This document shows positions 34,027-43,189 of a stretch of DNA of 46,850 bases, in pieces (within the stretch, counting starts at the first letter, position 1; every line of letters begins with the position of its first letter). Position numbers and translations under genes: made by a program. The stretch is from Rhodoferax sp. (lineage in GTDB: Bacteria > Pseudomonadota > Gammaproteobacteria > Burkholderiales > Burkholderiaceae_C): NCBI GenBank assembly GCA_030645355.1, contig JAUSNJ010000094.1, positions 1-46,850 of the forward strand. Direction: 5' to 3'. The notes below the pieces were generated by a model. The model did no database searches, had not been told where the DNA came from, and was given only the letters and a program-made list of their open reading frames with translations.

Positions 34027-34075
34027 TGTCGGAGAGTCCATCGCAAGGGTGCACTTGTGTCAGTCACTACCCGCA

Positions 34076-34924
34076 ATGCAATCGATTCTTTTCCCATTTT
34101 TCAAGGTTTGCGTTGCGTTACTGGTCGGGCTGCTGGTGCATTTGGAGTGCATCGCCAATACAGTCGGCCCGGGGTCCGCTTCCGTATTCCTGGAGGATCT
34201 GACGTCCCCCGAGTTGCGTGCGCGCATTGCGAATGGGGCGACCACTGTGCTGGTCCCGATTGGTGGCACCGAGCAAAACGGCCCGCACATGGCGCTGGGC
34301 AAACACAATGTTCGGGTTCGCTATCTGTCGGGTCAGATTGCACTGGCCCTAGGCAATGCCGTGGTGGCACCCGTGCTGGCCTATGTTCCCGAAGGTGCCG
34401 TGAATCCGCCAGTGGCCCACATGCGATTTTCCGGCACCCTGTCGATCCCGGATGCGGCGTTCGAGTCAGTGCTGGAGGGCATTGCACGCAGTTTCAGGCA
34501 GCATGGTTTTCGGGACGTCGTTTTCCTGGGGGACCATGGCGGCTACCAAAAGAATGTAGTGCATGTGGCCACCAAATTGAATCGCGAATGGTCTGCTGAC
34601 CCCGCCACTCGGGTCCATGCGCTCACCCAGTACTACCAGATCACCCAGACGGAATACATACAGGCACTGAAGGCGCGGGGATTCTCGCCAGCGGAGATTG
34701 GCACCCATGCGGGTCTGGCCGATACCGCCCTGGCATTGGCCATTGACTCCGCACTGGTGCGCTCCGAAATGCTCAACCCGGCAACCAGGCTGGACGCAGC
34801 GCAGGGTGTCTCGGGCGACCCGCGCCGCGCCACCGCGGCAGCCGGAAGCGTGGGCGTACAACTCATAATCGATACCTCGGTCAAATCCATCCAGAGCGCG
34901 ACTCGAATGCGTTCCGGGCGTTAA
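34076..34924 (+). CDS. Periplasmic creatininase-family protein
   Basis: 282 residues from the ATG at 34076. A GTG at 34049 would add nine residues; neither has a strong ribosome site. The hydrophobic N-terminus (LFPFFKVCVALLVGLLVHLECIA) looks like a signal peptide or anchor, unlike the cytosolic creatininases. The metal-site motif reads GGTEQNGPHMALGKHN (E66, H71) where classical members have EQHGPHLP, and GDHGGYQ replaces the usual GHGGN. So it is a variant subfamily whose metal chemistry may differ. Family members hydrolyse cyclic amides or process peptides. It is followed 15 bases later by a beta-propeller gene, also exported, suggesting a periplasmic pair. Confidence 0.8.
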   Translation: MQSILFPFFKVCVALLVGLLVHLECIANTVGPGSASVFLEDLTSPELRARIANGATTVLVPIGGTEQNGPHMALGKHNVRVRYLSGQIALALGNAVVAPVLAYVPEGAVNPPVAHMRFSGTLSIPDAAFESVLEGIARSFRQHGFRDVVFLGDHGGYQKNVVHVATKLNREWSADPATRVHALTQYYQITQTEYIQALKARGFSPAEIGTHAGLADTALALAIDSALVRSEMLNPATRLDAAQGVSGDPRRATAAAGSVGVQLIIDTSVKSIQSATRMRSGR

Positions 34925-34939
34925 CTTCTACCTTATAAG

Positions 34940-36235
34940 ATGAAAACCACAAGAAAACTGCAAGTGATAAGCGCGGCGCTACTGGCCGCTTGGGGTGTGG
35001 TCGTTTGGGTGCCTGCCGGTGTCGCAGCCACGACGCCACTGGCCGAGACCAAGCCGGCAAATGCCAAATCGGCTGTGGTCAATACCGTGCCCGGCATGCC
35101 GCCGGTTTCCGATGCGCTTAATTTGTACGGTGACACCGTATCGGATCGCCTCGCGGTCGCAGTGAAGGATGACCTGGAACGCGTGTATGTGCCCAATCTG
35201 CGGGGCAATAACGTATCGGTCATTGATCCCAATACCCTGAAAGTTGTGGACCGTTTCAAGGTGGGTCGCAGTCCGCAGCACGTGGTGCCATCGTGGGACT
35301 TGCGCACCTTGTGGGTGGCCAACAATGCCGAGCGTGGCAACGACGGCAGTCTGACGCCGGTGGACCCCCGCACCGGCAAGCCGGGGAAAAACGTCAAAGT
35401 GGACGACCCCTACAACATGTATTTCAGCCCGGATGGCAAGTCGGCCATCATTGTGGCCGAGGCCCACAAACGCCTGGATTTCCGTGATCCCAGGACCATG
35501 GAAATGCAATATTCCATTTCGGTTCCCCAATGCGGCGGCATCAACCATGCGGATTTCTCGATAGACGGACGCTACGCCATCTTCACCTGCGAATTCCAGG
35601 GCAGCGTTGCCAAGATTGATCTGGTGGAACGCAAAGTACTGGGCTACCTGAAACTGGAAATGCCCAAGACGCGTTTCAGTGACAAGCCCAACAACAAAAC
35701 TGCTAGCAAGTCTGAACCCCCGGCCAGTGAAATATGTACCGCAACCAAGGGCATGCCGCAGGATATTCGCATCTCTCCGGATGGCAAGCGCTTCTTTGTT
35801 GCGGACATGGAGGCCGATGGGCTGCACATCGTGGATGGCGAAACCTTGAAAGAAGTCGGGTTCATTACAACAGGAGTGGCTGCGCATGGCCTGTATCCCA
35901 GCCGCGACGGCAAGAAACTGTATGTAGCTAATCGGGGCTCCCACAAAATCCATGGTCCGCGCAATGGTCCTGGAAGCGTGACGGTAATTGACTTCAGTAC
36001 CGACAAGGTCATAGCACAGTGGCCGGTTCCCGGGGGCGGCAGCCCCGACATGGGCAACGTCAGTGCCGATGGCAAGTGGTTGTGGTTGTCGGGCCGCTTC
36101 GACGATATGGTTTACCGTATTGATACCAGCACCGGAGCCATGGACAAGATCGCTGTTGGCATGGAGCCGCACGGCCTCACGCTATGGCCGCAGCCGGGTC
36201 GATATTCCCTGGGGCACACCGGCAACCTGCGCTGA
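34940..36235 (+). CDS. Exported YVTN/YncE-type beta-propeller protein
   Basis: A 431-residue protein with a signal peptide (LQVISAALLAAWGVVVWVPAGVAA). Repeated blade motifs run through its length: ERVYVPNLRGNNVSVIDPNTLKVV, RTLWVANNAERG, MYFSPDGKSAIIVAEAHKRL, DIRISPDGKRFFVADMEADGL, KKLYVANRGSHKIHG. They make a seven-bladed propeller of the YVTN family, which in other systems is a protein- or DNA-binding scaffold or a dehydrogenase-like fold. No catalytic residues are recognised. It is co-directional with the creatininase-like gene and follows it closely. The function is unknown. Confidence 0.85.
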   Translation: MKTTRKLQVISAALLAAWGVVVWVPAGVAATTPLAETKPANAKSAVVNTVPGMPPVSDALNLYGDTVSDRLAVAVKDDLERVYVPNLRGNNVSVIDPNTLKVVDRFKVGRSPQHVVPSWDLRTLWVANNAERGNDGSLTPVDPRTGKPGKNVKVDDPYNMYFSPDGKSAIIVAEAHKRLDFRDPRTMEMQYSISVPQCGGINHADFSIDGRYAIFTCEFQGSVAKIDLVERKVLGYLKLEMPKTRFSDKPNNKTASKSEPPASEICTATKGMPQDIRISPDGKRFFVADMEADGLHIVDGETLKEVGFITTGVAAHGLYPSRDGKKLYVANRGSHKIHGPRNGPGSVTVIDFSTDKVIAQWPVPGGGSPDMGNVSADGKWLWLSGRFDDMVYRIDTSTGAMDKIAVGMEPHGLTLWPQPGRYSLGHTGNLR

Positions 36236-36298
36236 TACGGCCCGCTGATCGGCGGGGCATTGCGAAGGCGCCTGGCTACATCGCGTTATGCTTGAACC

Positions 36299-37165
36299 AT
36301 GAGCCTGCTTCTTGATTCATTCTGGCGCGCCGCCGCCTATTGTCTGCGGCCCCGTGTCATTGTTTTGTCGTTGTTGCCGCTCGTCCTTGTGATCGGCTTG
36401 ACAGTGGGTCTGGGCTACCTGTTTTGGGATGCGGCGCTCGACCAGGTCAGGCTGGTACTGGACTCGTCGACCTTCGTCAACAACGGGTGGGCCTGGCTCG
36501 ATAGCATGGGGTTGGGGCGGATCAAGACCGTCTTGGCTCCCCTGATCATCATTTTTACGGTCACCCCGGTGATTGTGGTCGTCTCACTGCTGGTCGTTGC
36601 GTTGTTGATGACACCGGTGCTGGTTCAATTGGTGGCATTGCGCCGCTTCCCTGAACTGCAGGAGCGAAATGGCGCGTCGTTCTTGCACAGCGCGGCGTGG
36701 GCGCTAGGGTCTACGGCACTGGCTCTTGTCGCCCTGGTTATTTCCATTCCGTTGTGGTTTGTGCCGCCACTGGTGTTGGTGTTGCCTCCGTTGATTTGGG
36801 GTTGGCTGACCTATCGTGTGATGGCGTTTGATGCGATGGCCGCGCATGCCAGTGTGGACGAACGCCGTACCATTCTCAGGCGGCACCGCCCCCAGTTGAT
36901 GGGCATGGGTGTTCTGGCTGGCTATTTGGGCGCTGCGCCCAGCCTGGTCTGGGCGTCGGGTGCGTTCTTTCCGCCATGGTTTGTCTTTCTGGCGCCGCTG
37001 GCAATCTGGATCTACACGCTGGTTTTTGCATTTTCGTCACTGTGGTTCGCACACTATTGTCTGGCGGCACTAGCCAACTTGCGCCGTGAGCAAGGTGCTT
37101 CAGAAGTGGCGGCGACCACCCCACTGCCCGAGGCAAGCACATTGGTTTCCATGGAGCAACCATGA
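36299..37165 (+). CDS. EI24-domain (CysZ-like) inner-membrane protein
   Basis: A 288-residue protein with about six hydrophobic segments. FWRAAAYCLRPRVIVLSLLPLVLVI at the start, then PPLIWGWLTYRVMAFDAMAAHAS and ERRTILRRHRPQLMGMG, are the signatures of the EI24/CysZ family. CysZ carries sulfate in enterobacteria, but the betaproteobacterial EI24 proteins have no assigned substrate. The stop overlaps the MoaB-like gene by 4 bases. Confidence 0.85.
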   Translation: MSLLLDSFWRAAAYCLRPRVIVLSLLPLVLVIGLTVGLGYLFWDAALDQVRLVLDSSTFVNNGWAWLDSMGLGRIKTVLAPLIIIFTVTPVIVVVSLLVVALLMTPVLVQLVALRRFPELQERNGASFLHSAAWALGSTALALVALVISIPLWFVPPLVLVLPPLIWGWLTYRVMAFDAMAAHASVDERRTILRRHRPQLMGMGVLAGYLGAAPSLVWASGAFFPPWFVFLAPLAIWIYTLVFAFSSLWFAHYCLAALANLRREQGASEVAATTPLPEASTLVSMEQP

Positions 37166-37992
37166 ACTTTGGTCTCATTGTCATTGGTGACGAGATTTTG
37201 TCTGGCAAGCGTGCGGACAAACACCTGGCGAAGGCGATTGAACTGCTGTCGGCGCGTGGTCTGCAACTTGGCTATGCCGACTACGTAGGGGACGCACCGG
37301 ATCGGATCACAGACACACTGGTGCGTGCGTTTGCGTCTGGCGATATCGTTTTTTCTTGCGGCGGCATTGGGGCTACCCCCGATGACCACACCCGCGCCTG
37401 CGCCGCCAGGGCGTTGGGGCGTCCATTGGTGCTGCATCCGCAGGCGCAAGTGTTGATTGAGGAGCGCATGCAAGATGTTGCGCGCGAGCAGGGCAAGCCC
37501 TATGAGCCCCGGCGCACTGACAACCTGCATCGCCTGAACATGGGAACTTTTCCGCAAGGTGCACACATCGTTCCCAACCCGTTCAACAAGATCCCCGGGT
37601 TTTTCTGCACGCGTGATGGCGATCCGTCTTCGGTGGGAGCGCGCGGCGGCGTATTCTTTTTGCCTGGCTTTCCTGTCATGGCATGGCCCATGATGGAGTG
37701 GGCATTGGACACCTATTGCCAACAGCATTTTGTGCACGATGCCTGGCTGGAGAAGTCTGTCGTTGTCTTTGGCGCCATGGAGTCGACCTTGACCCCCTTG
37801 ATGGAAGCCATTGAGCGCGGCCATGCTGTCAAGGTTTTCAGTCTGCCCAGCGTTGACCATCCCGAATATGGCCGACACATCGAACTCGGCGTCAAGGGAG
37901 CCCCCGTTGCGGTGGATGGCGCCTATGTGGCGCTGTTGAACGGGCTACGGAGTCTGCAGTCTCAGCTGGGCCCTGAATTGGTGCGCAATTAA
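37162..37992 (+). CDS. Molybdopterin-binding (MoaB/CinA N-terminal-like) protein
   Basis: A 276-residue protein. FGLIVIGDEILSGKRADKH at the start and DIVFSCGGIGATPDDHTR near 71-88 are the phosphate-loop motifs of the MoCF/CinA fold. The C-terminal deamidase domain of full CinA (about 150 further residues) is absent. Members are annotated as competence/damage-inducible protein A homologues; true roles include nucleotide or pyridine-nucleotide pyrophosphate cleavage. ATGA overlap with the EI24 gene suggests co-translation. The glnA control region follows. Confidence 0.85.
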   Translation: MNFGLIVIGDEILSGKRADKHLAKAIELLSARGLQLGYADYVGDAPDRITDTLVRAFASGDIVFSCGGIGATPDDHTRACAARALGRPLVLHPQAQVLIEERMQDVAREQGKPYEPRRTDNLHRLNMGTFPQGAHIVPNPFNKIPGFFCTRDGDPSSVGARGGVFFLPGFPVMAWPMMEWALDTYCQQHFVHDAWLEKSVVVFGAMESTLTPLMEAIERGHAVKVFSLPSVDHPEYGRHIELGVKGAPVAVDGAYVALLNGLRSLQSQLGPELVRN

Positions 37993-37997
37993 AAAAA

Positions 37998-38014
37998 TGC
38001 ACAAACGAGGTGCA
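37998..38014. promoter_or_regulatory. NtrC-box-like inverted repeat upstream of glnA
   Basis: TGCAC, 7 bases, GTGCA is an interrupted palindrome matching the NtrC enhancer pattern (GCAC-N-GTGC). It lies about 150 bases upstream of the sigma-54 promoter, a typical enhancer distance. A half site GGTGCA follows at 38035-38040. Confidence 0.6.
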
Positions 38015-38068
38015 TTTTCGTTAATCCCGAATTTGGTGCATCAAGGCTTGCGACCCAGCGGCGAAAGT

Positions 38069-38110
38069 GGTTTTCCCGCTTTGACTTTGACGCCGCGCAA
38101 CGGGAAAACC
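38069..38110. repeat. 10-base perfect inverted repeat in the glnA control region
   Basis: GGTTTTCCCG (38069-38078) and CGGGAAAACC (38101-38110) are exact reverse complements around 22 bases. They sit between the NtrC-like box and the sigma-54 promoter. They may bring the activator to the promoter or bind another regulator. There is no T run, so it is unlikely to be a terminator. Confidence 0.65.
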
Positions 38111-38164
38111 CCGTTTCTCAGGGCAAAATAGGGTGCTTAACCGTAATTGGGTTCGCAGCGGCTG

Positions 38165-38181
38165 TTGGCATAAAAGCTGCT
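38165..38181 (+). promoter_or_regulatory. Sigma-54 promoter of glnA
   Basis: TTGGCATAAAAGCTGCT has GG (38167-38168) and GC (38179-38180) separated by exactly 10 bases, as required for the -24/-12 boxes. Transcription would start near 38191, leaving a leader of about 37 bases. This fits NtrC control of glutamine synthetase, and ntrB and ntrC are encoded downstream. Confidence 0.75.
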
Positions 38182-38227
38182 GTGTGGACAGGGCAAATTT
38201 TTAACAACCGTGCAACAGGAGTATTTG

Positions 38228-39643
38228 ATGGCCAAGACCGTCGCAGACGTGATGAAGATGGTGAAAGAGAACGAAGTCAAGTTTGTTGACTTCCGCTTCA
38301 CCGATACCCGCGGCAAACAACAGCACACCACTGTGCCTGTGTCGCACTTTGACGAAGACAAGTTCACATCGGGCCATGCTTTCGACGGTTCGTCCATCGC
38401 TGGCTGGAAGGGCATTGAAGCCTCCGACATGCTGTTGATGCCCGATCCCAATACGGCCAACATCGACCCCTTCTTTGAGGAAACCACCATCATCATGAAC
38501 TGTGATGTGGTGGAACCCAGCGACGGCAAGGCCTATGACCGCGATCCGCGCTCGATCGCCAAGCGCGCCGAAGCCTACCTCAAGGCCTCTGGTATTGGCG
38601 ACGCTGCCTACTTTGGTCCCGAACCCGAGTTCTTCATTTTCGACGGCGTGCGTTGGAGCACCGAGTCCAACAACACCTTCTACGAAATCGAAGAGTACGA
38701 AGCACCCTGGAATACCGGTGCCAAGCTCGAAGGTGGCAACCGCGGCCACCGCCCCACCGTCAAGGGTGGCTACTTCCCCGTTCCTCCCGTTGACAGCACG
38801 CAAGATATGCGTGCCGAGATGTCCCTGATTCTCGAATCCCTGGGCATTCCGGTCGAAGTGTTCCACCACGAAGTGGCTGGCGCTGGCCAAAACGAAATCG
38901 GCACCCGCTTCAGCACGCTGGTCGAGCGCGCTGACTGGACCATGCTGCAAAAGTATGTGATCCACAACGTGGCCAATGCCTACGGCAAGACTGCCACCTT
39001 CATGCCCAAGCCCTACCACGGTGACAACGGTTCCGGCATGCACGTGCACCAGTCCGTGTGGAAAGACGGCAAGAACCTGTTCGCCGGCGACGGCTATGCC
39101 GGTCTGTCGGATTTCGCCCTGTACTACATCGGCGGCATCATCAAGCACGCACGTGCCCTAAACGCCATTACCAACCCCGGCACCAACAGCTACAAGCGTC
39201 TGGTTCCCCACTTTGAAGCGCCTGTGAAGCTGGCCTACTCGGCCAAGAACCGTTCCGCTTCGATCCGCATTCCGTTTGTGGCCAACCCCAAGGGCCGTCG
39301 CGTGGAAGCCCGCTTCCCCGATCCACTGATGAACCCCTACCTGGGCTTTGCTGCCTTGTTGATGGCCGGTCTGGACGGCGTGGAAAACAAGATCCATCCC
39401 GGTGAAGCCGCCAGCAAAGACCTGTACCATTTGCCACCCGAGGAAGACAAGTTGGTCCCCACCGTGTGCCACAGCCTGGACCAGGCGTTGGAGCACCTGG
39501 ACAAGGATCGCGCGTTCCTGACCAAGGGCGGCGTGTTCACGGATTCCATGCTGGATGCCTACATTGAGCTCAAGATGGCTGAAGTCACGCGGTACCGCAT
39601 GTCGGTACACCCAGTCGAATTCGATATGTACTTCTCTTTGTGA
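38228..39643 (+). CDS. glnA: Glutamine synthetase type I
   Basis: 471 residues from the ATG at 38228 behind AGGAG. The enzyme condenses glutamate and ammonia with ATP. It has the full type I sequence: FDGSSIAGW latch, [19 protein letters not shown], the ATP-site [10 protein letters not shown] and NRSASIRIP. The adenylylation tyrosine is in [10 protein letters not shown] (about Tyr400), so it is of the GlnE-regulated kind. A sigma-54 promoter and an NtrC-like box lie upstream, two terminators follow, and ntrB and ntrC come after one small gene. Confidence 0.98.
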   Translation: MAKTVADVMKMVKENEVKFVDFRFTDTRGKQQHTTVPVSHFDEDKFTSGHAFDGSSIAGWKGIEASDMLLMPDPNTANIDPFFEETTIIMNCDVVEPSDGKAYDRDPRSIAKRAEAYLKASGIGDAAYFGPEPEFFIFDGVRWSTESNNTFYEIEEYEAPWNTGAKLEGGNRGHRPTVKGGYFPVPPVDSTQDMRAEMSLILESLGIPVEVFHHEVAGAGQNEIGTRFSTLVERADWTMLQKYVIHNVANAYGKTATFMPKPYHGDNGSGMHVHQSVWKDGKNLFAGDGYAGLSDFALYYIGGIIKHARALNAITNPGTNSYKRLVPHFEAPVKLAYSAKNRSASIRIPFVANPKGRRVEARFPDPLMNPYLGFAALLMAGLDGVENKIHPGEAASKDLYHLPPEEDKLVPTVCHSLDQALEHLDKDRAFLTKGGVFTDSMLDAYIELKMAEVTRYRMSVHPVEFDMYFSL

Positions 39644-39649
39644 TCAGTG

Positions 39650-39672
39650 GACTGCCCTCTGGGCAGTCTTTC
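39650..39672 (+). terminator. First hairpin after glnA
   Basis: GACTGCCC and GGGCAGTC pair around a 3-base loop just after the glnA stop, followed by TTTC. It probably adds to the stronger hairpin 16 bases downstream. Confidence 0.6.
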
Positions 39673-39683
39673 GGGTTTCTTTT

Positions 39684-39712
39684 AAAGGACGGCAGTTGCC
39701 GTCCTTTTTTTT
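39684..39712 (+). terminator. Rho-independent terminator of glnA
   Basis: AAAGGACGGC and GCCGTCCTTT form a 10-base stem with a 4-base loop, followed by a run of T. A strong terminator separating glnA from the ntrBC genes. Confidence 0.9.
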
Positions 39713-39832
39713 GTGGGAACCTGTTGCACCAAAGCGCCTCCAACATAGATATACCCCTGTGGAGATTTCGTTTTTTATGTTTTTTGACGCATACTGGCCA
39801 GCCAGCCCTGCATATGGATGCGTGGATACAGA

Positions 39833-40333
39833 ATGAAAATTGTTTTTTTGATTCCTTTGGTGGCGATTTGGACGGCCACAAACAGTTGGGCCCAGGATCG
39901 CATCTACCGGTGTGGCAATGAATACACCAACACCGTAACCGAATCCCAGGCGAAGAACTGCAAACTGATATCCGGCGGCAATGTGACTGTGGTTCAGTCC
40001 CACAAACCCAGCGCTGGCCGTGTACCCGCCGCGACCCAACCCGGTCAACGGGTCGACGCCGGAGATCAGCGCGCCAAAGACTCGGACTCCCGCTTGATTC
40101 TGGAGTCCGAATTGAAGAAGGCCGAGGCACGCCAGGCCGAGCTGCTCAAGGAGTACAACAACGGGGAGCCTGAAAAGCTGGGCCCAGAGACCCGCAACCA
40201 CCAGAAGTATCTGGACCGCGTTGCCGAGCTCAAGGCCAGCATCAGCCGCAATGAACGTGACATTGACGGCATTCGGCGTGAGCTCAGTCGGGTGCCCTCG
40301 GCTGCTGCGTCCAGTAGTTCTGCAGCGAAATAA
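39833..40333 (+). CDS. Exported DUF4124-like protein with coiled-coil tail
   Basis: 166 residues from the ATG at 39833. The signal peptide is KIVFLIPLVAIWTATNSWA. Then comes the short DUF4124-type core IYRCGNEYTNTVTESQAKNC (two cysteines, about 24-43). A charged helical region, probably coiled coil, spans about 85-155 (LESELKKAEARQAELLKEYN; HQKYLDRVAELKASISRNERD). DUF4124 proteins are common in beta- and gammaproteobacteria and have no known function. This position, between glnA and ntrB, is a usual one. It ends 5 bases before the ntrB start. Confidence 0.82.
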   Translation: MKIVFLIPLVAIWTATNSWAQDRIYRCGNEYTNTVTESQAKNCKLISGGNVTVVQSHKPSAGRVPAATQPGQRVDAGDQRAKDSDSRLILESELKKAEARQAELLKEYNNGEPEKLGPETRNHQKYLDRVAELKASISRNERDIDGIRRELSRVPSAAASSSSAAK

Positions 40334-40338
40334 GCGGC

Positions 40339-41397
40339 TTGGACGCCTCAAGCCGGTTCCAGCCCTTTGATCTGCTCGCCACGCTGGTGGCAGTAGTCAG
40401 TCCTGACGCAACCGTTGTTTTCTCCAATTCGGCGCTGGAAGACGCCCTCGGGATTTCCCGGCGCGTGATCGTGGGGTCGGACCTGGCGGATGCCTTTACC
40501 GAACCAGCACAGTTGCAGAGCGCGTTTGAAGGGGCGCGGGACAACGCCTATGCGGTGTTGCGCTACGACGCATGGATCAAACGTGCAGGGGCCGAGCCCA
40601 TGCCGGTGCATGTCATCATCACCTGGACGGAGCCGGTCGAGGAGATCATTGTCGAGATGGTGCCGCTGGAGCAGCAGACCCGCCAGGAGCGCGAAGAGCG
40701 TCTGGCCGAGCAGGCGCAGACCAATAAAGAGCTGATCCGCAACCTGGCCCACGAGATCAAGAATCCGCTGGGCGGCATTCGTGGTGCGGCGCAGTTGCTG
40801 GAGATGGAAATGGAGTCTACGGAACTGACCGAATACACGCAAGTCATCATCCGCGAGGCCGACCGCCTGCAAAGCCTGGTGGACCGCTTGCTGGCACCCC
40901 ACCGCAGACCGCACATGGTGAGTGACGTCAACATCCACGAGGTGTGTGAGAGGGTGCGCTCACTGATCCTGGCCGAATTCCCCAAGGGTTTGCGCGTCAT
41001 CCGCGACTATGACACGTCCATTCCCGAATTCCGTGGTGACCACGAACAGCTGATCCAGACCGTGCTGAACATTGCCCACAACGCCTGCCAGGCCTTGGCG
41101 GAACGCATCGCCGCGGGCGATGCCAGCCTCACCTTTCGCACCCGCGTGCTGCGCCAGATCACTTTCGGCAAGCAACGCTACCGGTTGGCATTGGAATTGC
41201 ATGTCATTGACAACGGACCTGGCGTGCCAGATTCGATCAAGGACCGCATTTTCTATCCGCTGGTGTCGGGCAGGGAAGGTGGTTCCGGCCTGGGGCTGAC
41301 ATTGGCGCAAACCTTTGTTCAGCAACACCATGGATTGATCGAGGTCGACAGCGTGCCAGGCCGTACGGATTTCAAAATCTTGATTCCGTTGCCGTGA
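40339..41397 (+). CDS. glnL: Nitrogen regulation sensor kinase NtrB
   Basis: 352 residues if started at TTG 40339, the only start found near the PAS-like sensing domain (FDLLATLVAVVSPDATVVFSN); translation is probably coupled to the previous stop. The H-box is LAHEIKNPLGGIRGAAQLLE (H138), the N-box IAHNACQALAE, and the ATP lid DNGPGVPDS then GGSGLGLTLAQ. The enzyme phosphorylates or dephosphorylates NtrC according to PII signals. Its gene is followed by ntrC after 79 bases. Confidence 0.93.
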   Translation: MDASSRFQPFDLLATLVAVVSPDATVVFSNSALEDALGISRRVIVGSDLADAFTEPAQLQSAFEGARDNAYAVLRYDAWIKRAGAEPMPVHVIITWTEPVEEIIVEMVPLEQQTRQEREERLAEQAQTNKELIRNLAHEIKNPLGGIRGAAQLLEMEMESTELTEYTQVIIREADRLQSLVDRLLAPHRRPHMVSDVNIHEVCERVRSLILAEFPKGLRVIRDYDTSIPEFRGDHEQLIQTVLNIAHNACQALAERIAAGDASLTFRTRVLRQITFGKQRYRLALELHVIDNGPGVPDSIKDRIFYPLVSGREGGSGLGLTLAQTFVQQHHGLIEVDSVPGRTDFKILIPLP

Positions 41398-41476
41398 AGT
41401 ATTGAGGACAGAGCTGGCTCGCTGCGCGTAGCGGTGGACTGTCCCGCAAAATTTTTTGAATGGGGACGAAAAAATA

Positions 41477-42997
41477 ATGAAGCCGATCTGGATAGTAGAT
41501 GATGACCAGTCCATCCGCTTCGTACTGGAGAAGGCCCTGTTGCGGGAACATCTGCCAACCCGCAGTTTTTCCAATTCCCGTGATGTGCTGGCGGCGCTGA
41601 ACTCCGCTGCCGATGACGAGGGTCCCCAGATTCTGGTCAGTGACATTCGCATGCCGGGTGGCTCAGGCCTGGAGTTGCTGGAAAAGGTCAAGGCCAAGCA
41701 CCCCGGGCTGCCCGTCATCAACATGACGGCGTTTTCCGATCTCGACAGCGCTGTTAGCGCCTTCCAGGGCGGGGCCTTTGAATACCTGCCCAAACCCTTT
41801 GACCTGCCCAAAGCGGTCGAACTGATCCGTCGCGCGGTCGAAGAAAGCCAGCGAGAGGAAGTCGCAGAAGAGCGCATGGGAGATGCGCCCGAGATGCTGG
41901 GTCAGGCACCGGCTATGCAAGACGTTTTTCGCGCGATTGGCCGCTTGAGCCAGAGCAATGTCACGGTCATGATCACCGGTGAATCCGGCTCCGGCAAGGA
42001 GCTGGTGGCCCGCGCCCTGCACAAGCATTCACCGCGCGCCAGTGGACCGTTTGTGGCCATCAACACCGCTGCCATCCCCAAAGACCTGCTGGAGAGCGAA
42101 CTCTTTGGCCATGAGCGGGGTGCCTTTACCGGTGCGCAGACCATGCGCCGTGGCCGCTTCGAGCAGGCAGACGGCGGCACGCTGTTTCTGGATGAGATTG
42201 GCGATATGCCGTTCGAACTGCAGACCCGGTTGCTGCGGGTGCTCAGTGATGGGCATTTCTACCGGGTCGGAGGGCACAGCGCCGTCAAGGCCAATGTGCG
42301 CGTGATTGCCGCCACGCACCAGGACCTGGAGCAACGGGTCAAGGACGGCGCGTTTCGCGAAGACCTGTTCCACCGCCTGAATGTGATCCGCCTGCGCCTG
42401 CCCGCCCTGCGGGAGCGCAAGGAAGACATATCCGTGTTGACCCGGCATTTCCTGCAGCAAAGCGCCCAACAACTGGGCGTCGAGCCCAAGCGCATATCCG
42501 ATGCCGCTCTGGCCTGGCTGGAGGTCTTCAACTTCCCGGGCAATGTGCGCCAGCTCGAAAATATCTGCCATTGGCTGACCGTGATGGCGCCTGCGCAAAT
42601 GGTTGAGGCCAAGGATTTGCCGCCTGAAGTCGGTGTCTCGCTGACGGAGCCCGTAGCCCAGAGTCTGGTCCCGTTCGTCGGCGGTGGATTGGCGCCGGCA
42701 GGCACTGCGCCGGCCCATGCGGCATTGGCTACGACTGTGCCCGCAACCGCGCAAGTTGCGTCGGTGCCCTCCATGGGCGCCTTGGCAGGCTGGGAGTCTG
42801 CGCTGGAAGCGGAGGCCATTGCCTTGCTGGGCGCGGGCAGTCCCGATGTGTGGGATGCTTTGACCCATCGCTTTGAGTCGCGTCTGATCCTGGCGGCTTT
42901 GTCCAACACCAAGGGTAGGCGGATCGAAGCGGCCCAGAAACTGGGCATCGGCCGCAACACCATCACGCGCAAGATCCAGGAGTTGGGTTTGGAGTAA
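41477..42997 (+). CDS. glnG: Nitrogen regulation response regulator NtrC
   Basis: 506 residues from the ATG at 41477. The receiver domain has D56 (VSDIRMP) and K in the YLPKPFD turn. The AAA+ sigma-54 activator domain has Walker A GESGSGKE, the sigma-54 contact loop GAFTGA and Walker B GGTLFLDEIGD. A Pro/Ala-rich linker (about 385-430) is followed by a Fis-type helix-turn-helix (IEAAQKLGIGRNTITRKIQEL). It activates sigma-54 promoters such as the one seen before glnA. A terminator follows. Confidence 0.97.
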   Translation: MKPIWIVDDDQSIRFVLEKALLREHLPTRSFSNSRDVLAALNSAADDEGPQILVSDIRMPGGSGLELLEKVKAKHPGLPVINMTAFSDLDSAVSAFQGGAFEYLPKPFDLPKAVELIRRAVEESQREEVAEERMGDAPEMLGQAPAMQDVFRAIGRLSQSNVTVMITGESGSGKELVARALHKHSPRASGPFVAINTAAIPKDLLESELFGHERGAFTGAQTMRRGRFEQADGGTLFLDEIGDMPFELQTRLLRVLSDGHFYRVGGHSAVKANVRVIAATHQDLEQRVKDGAFREDLFHRLNVIRLRLPALRERKEDISVLTRHFLQQSAQQLGVEPKRISDAALAWLEVFNFPGNVRQLENICHWLTVMAPAQMVEAKDLPPEVGVSLTEPVAQSLVPFVGGGLAPAGTAPAHAALATTVPATAQVASVPSMGALAGWESALEAEAIALLGAGSPDVWDALTHRFESRLILAALSNTKGRRIEAAQKLGIGRNTITRKIQELGLE

Positions 42998-43029
42998 TAT
43001 GCGCTGAAGCCATCGCCGATACTGCATAG

Positions 43030-43065
43030 GCCGCTATCTAAACAATAGCGGCTTTTCTTTTTTTT
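43030..43065 (+). terminator. Rho-independent terminator after ntrC
   Basis: GCCGCTAT and ATAGCGGC pair around CTAAACA, followed by a long T-rich run. Strong match. Confidence 0.9.
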
Positions 43066-43105
43066 GAGCGCAAACGGAAGGATAAAACATTAGACTTTGT
43101 AATGA

Positions 43106-43124
43106 CATGCATATTCAATGCATG
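43106..43124. promoter_or_regulatory. Inverted repeat CATGCAT-N5-ATGCATG upstream of ald
   Basis: A perfect 7-base inverted repeat with a 5-base centre, 65 bases before the ald start. It overlaps a possible promoter (TTAGAC, 16 bases, TATTCA). Alanine dehydrogenase genes are often controlled by Lrp/AsnC-type regulators, but no such gene is in the window, so the assignment is open. Confidence 0.5.
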
Positions 43125-43189
43125 GAGCTACTATTTTTCTGGATTTTGCGCACAATGGCGTTTCTTTCATAAACACAGGAGATAGCGCC

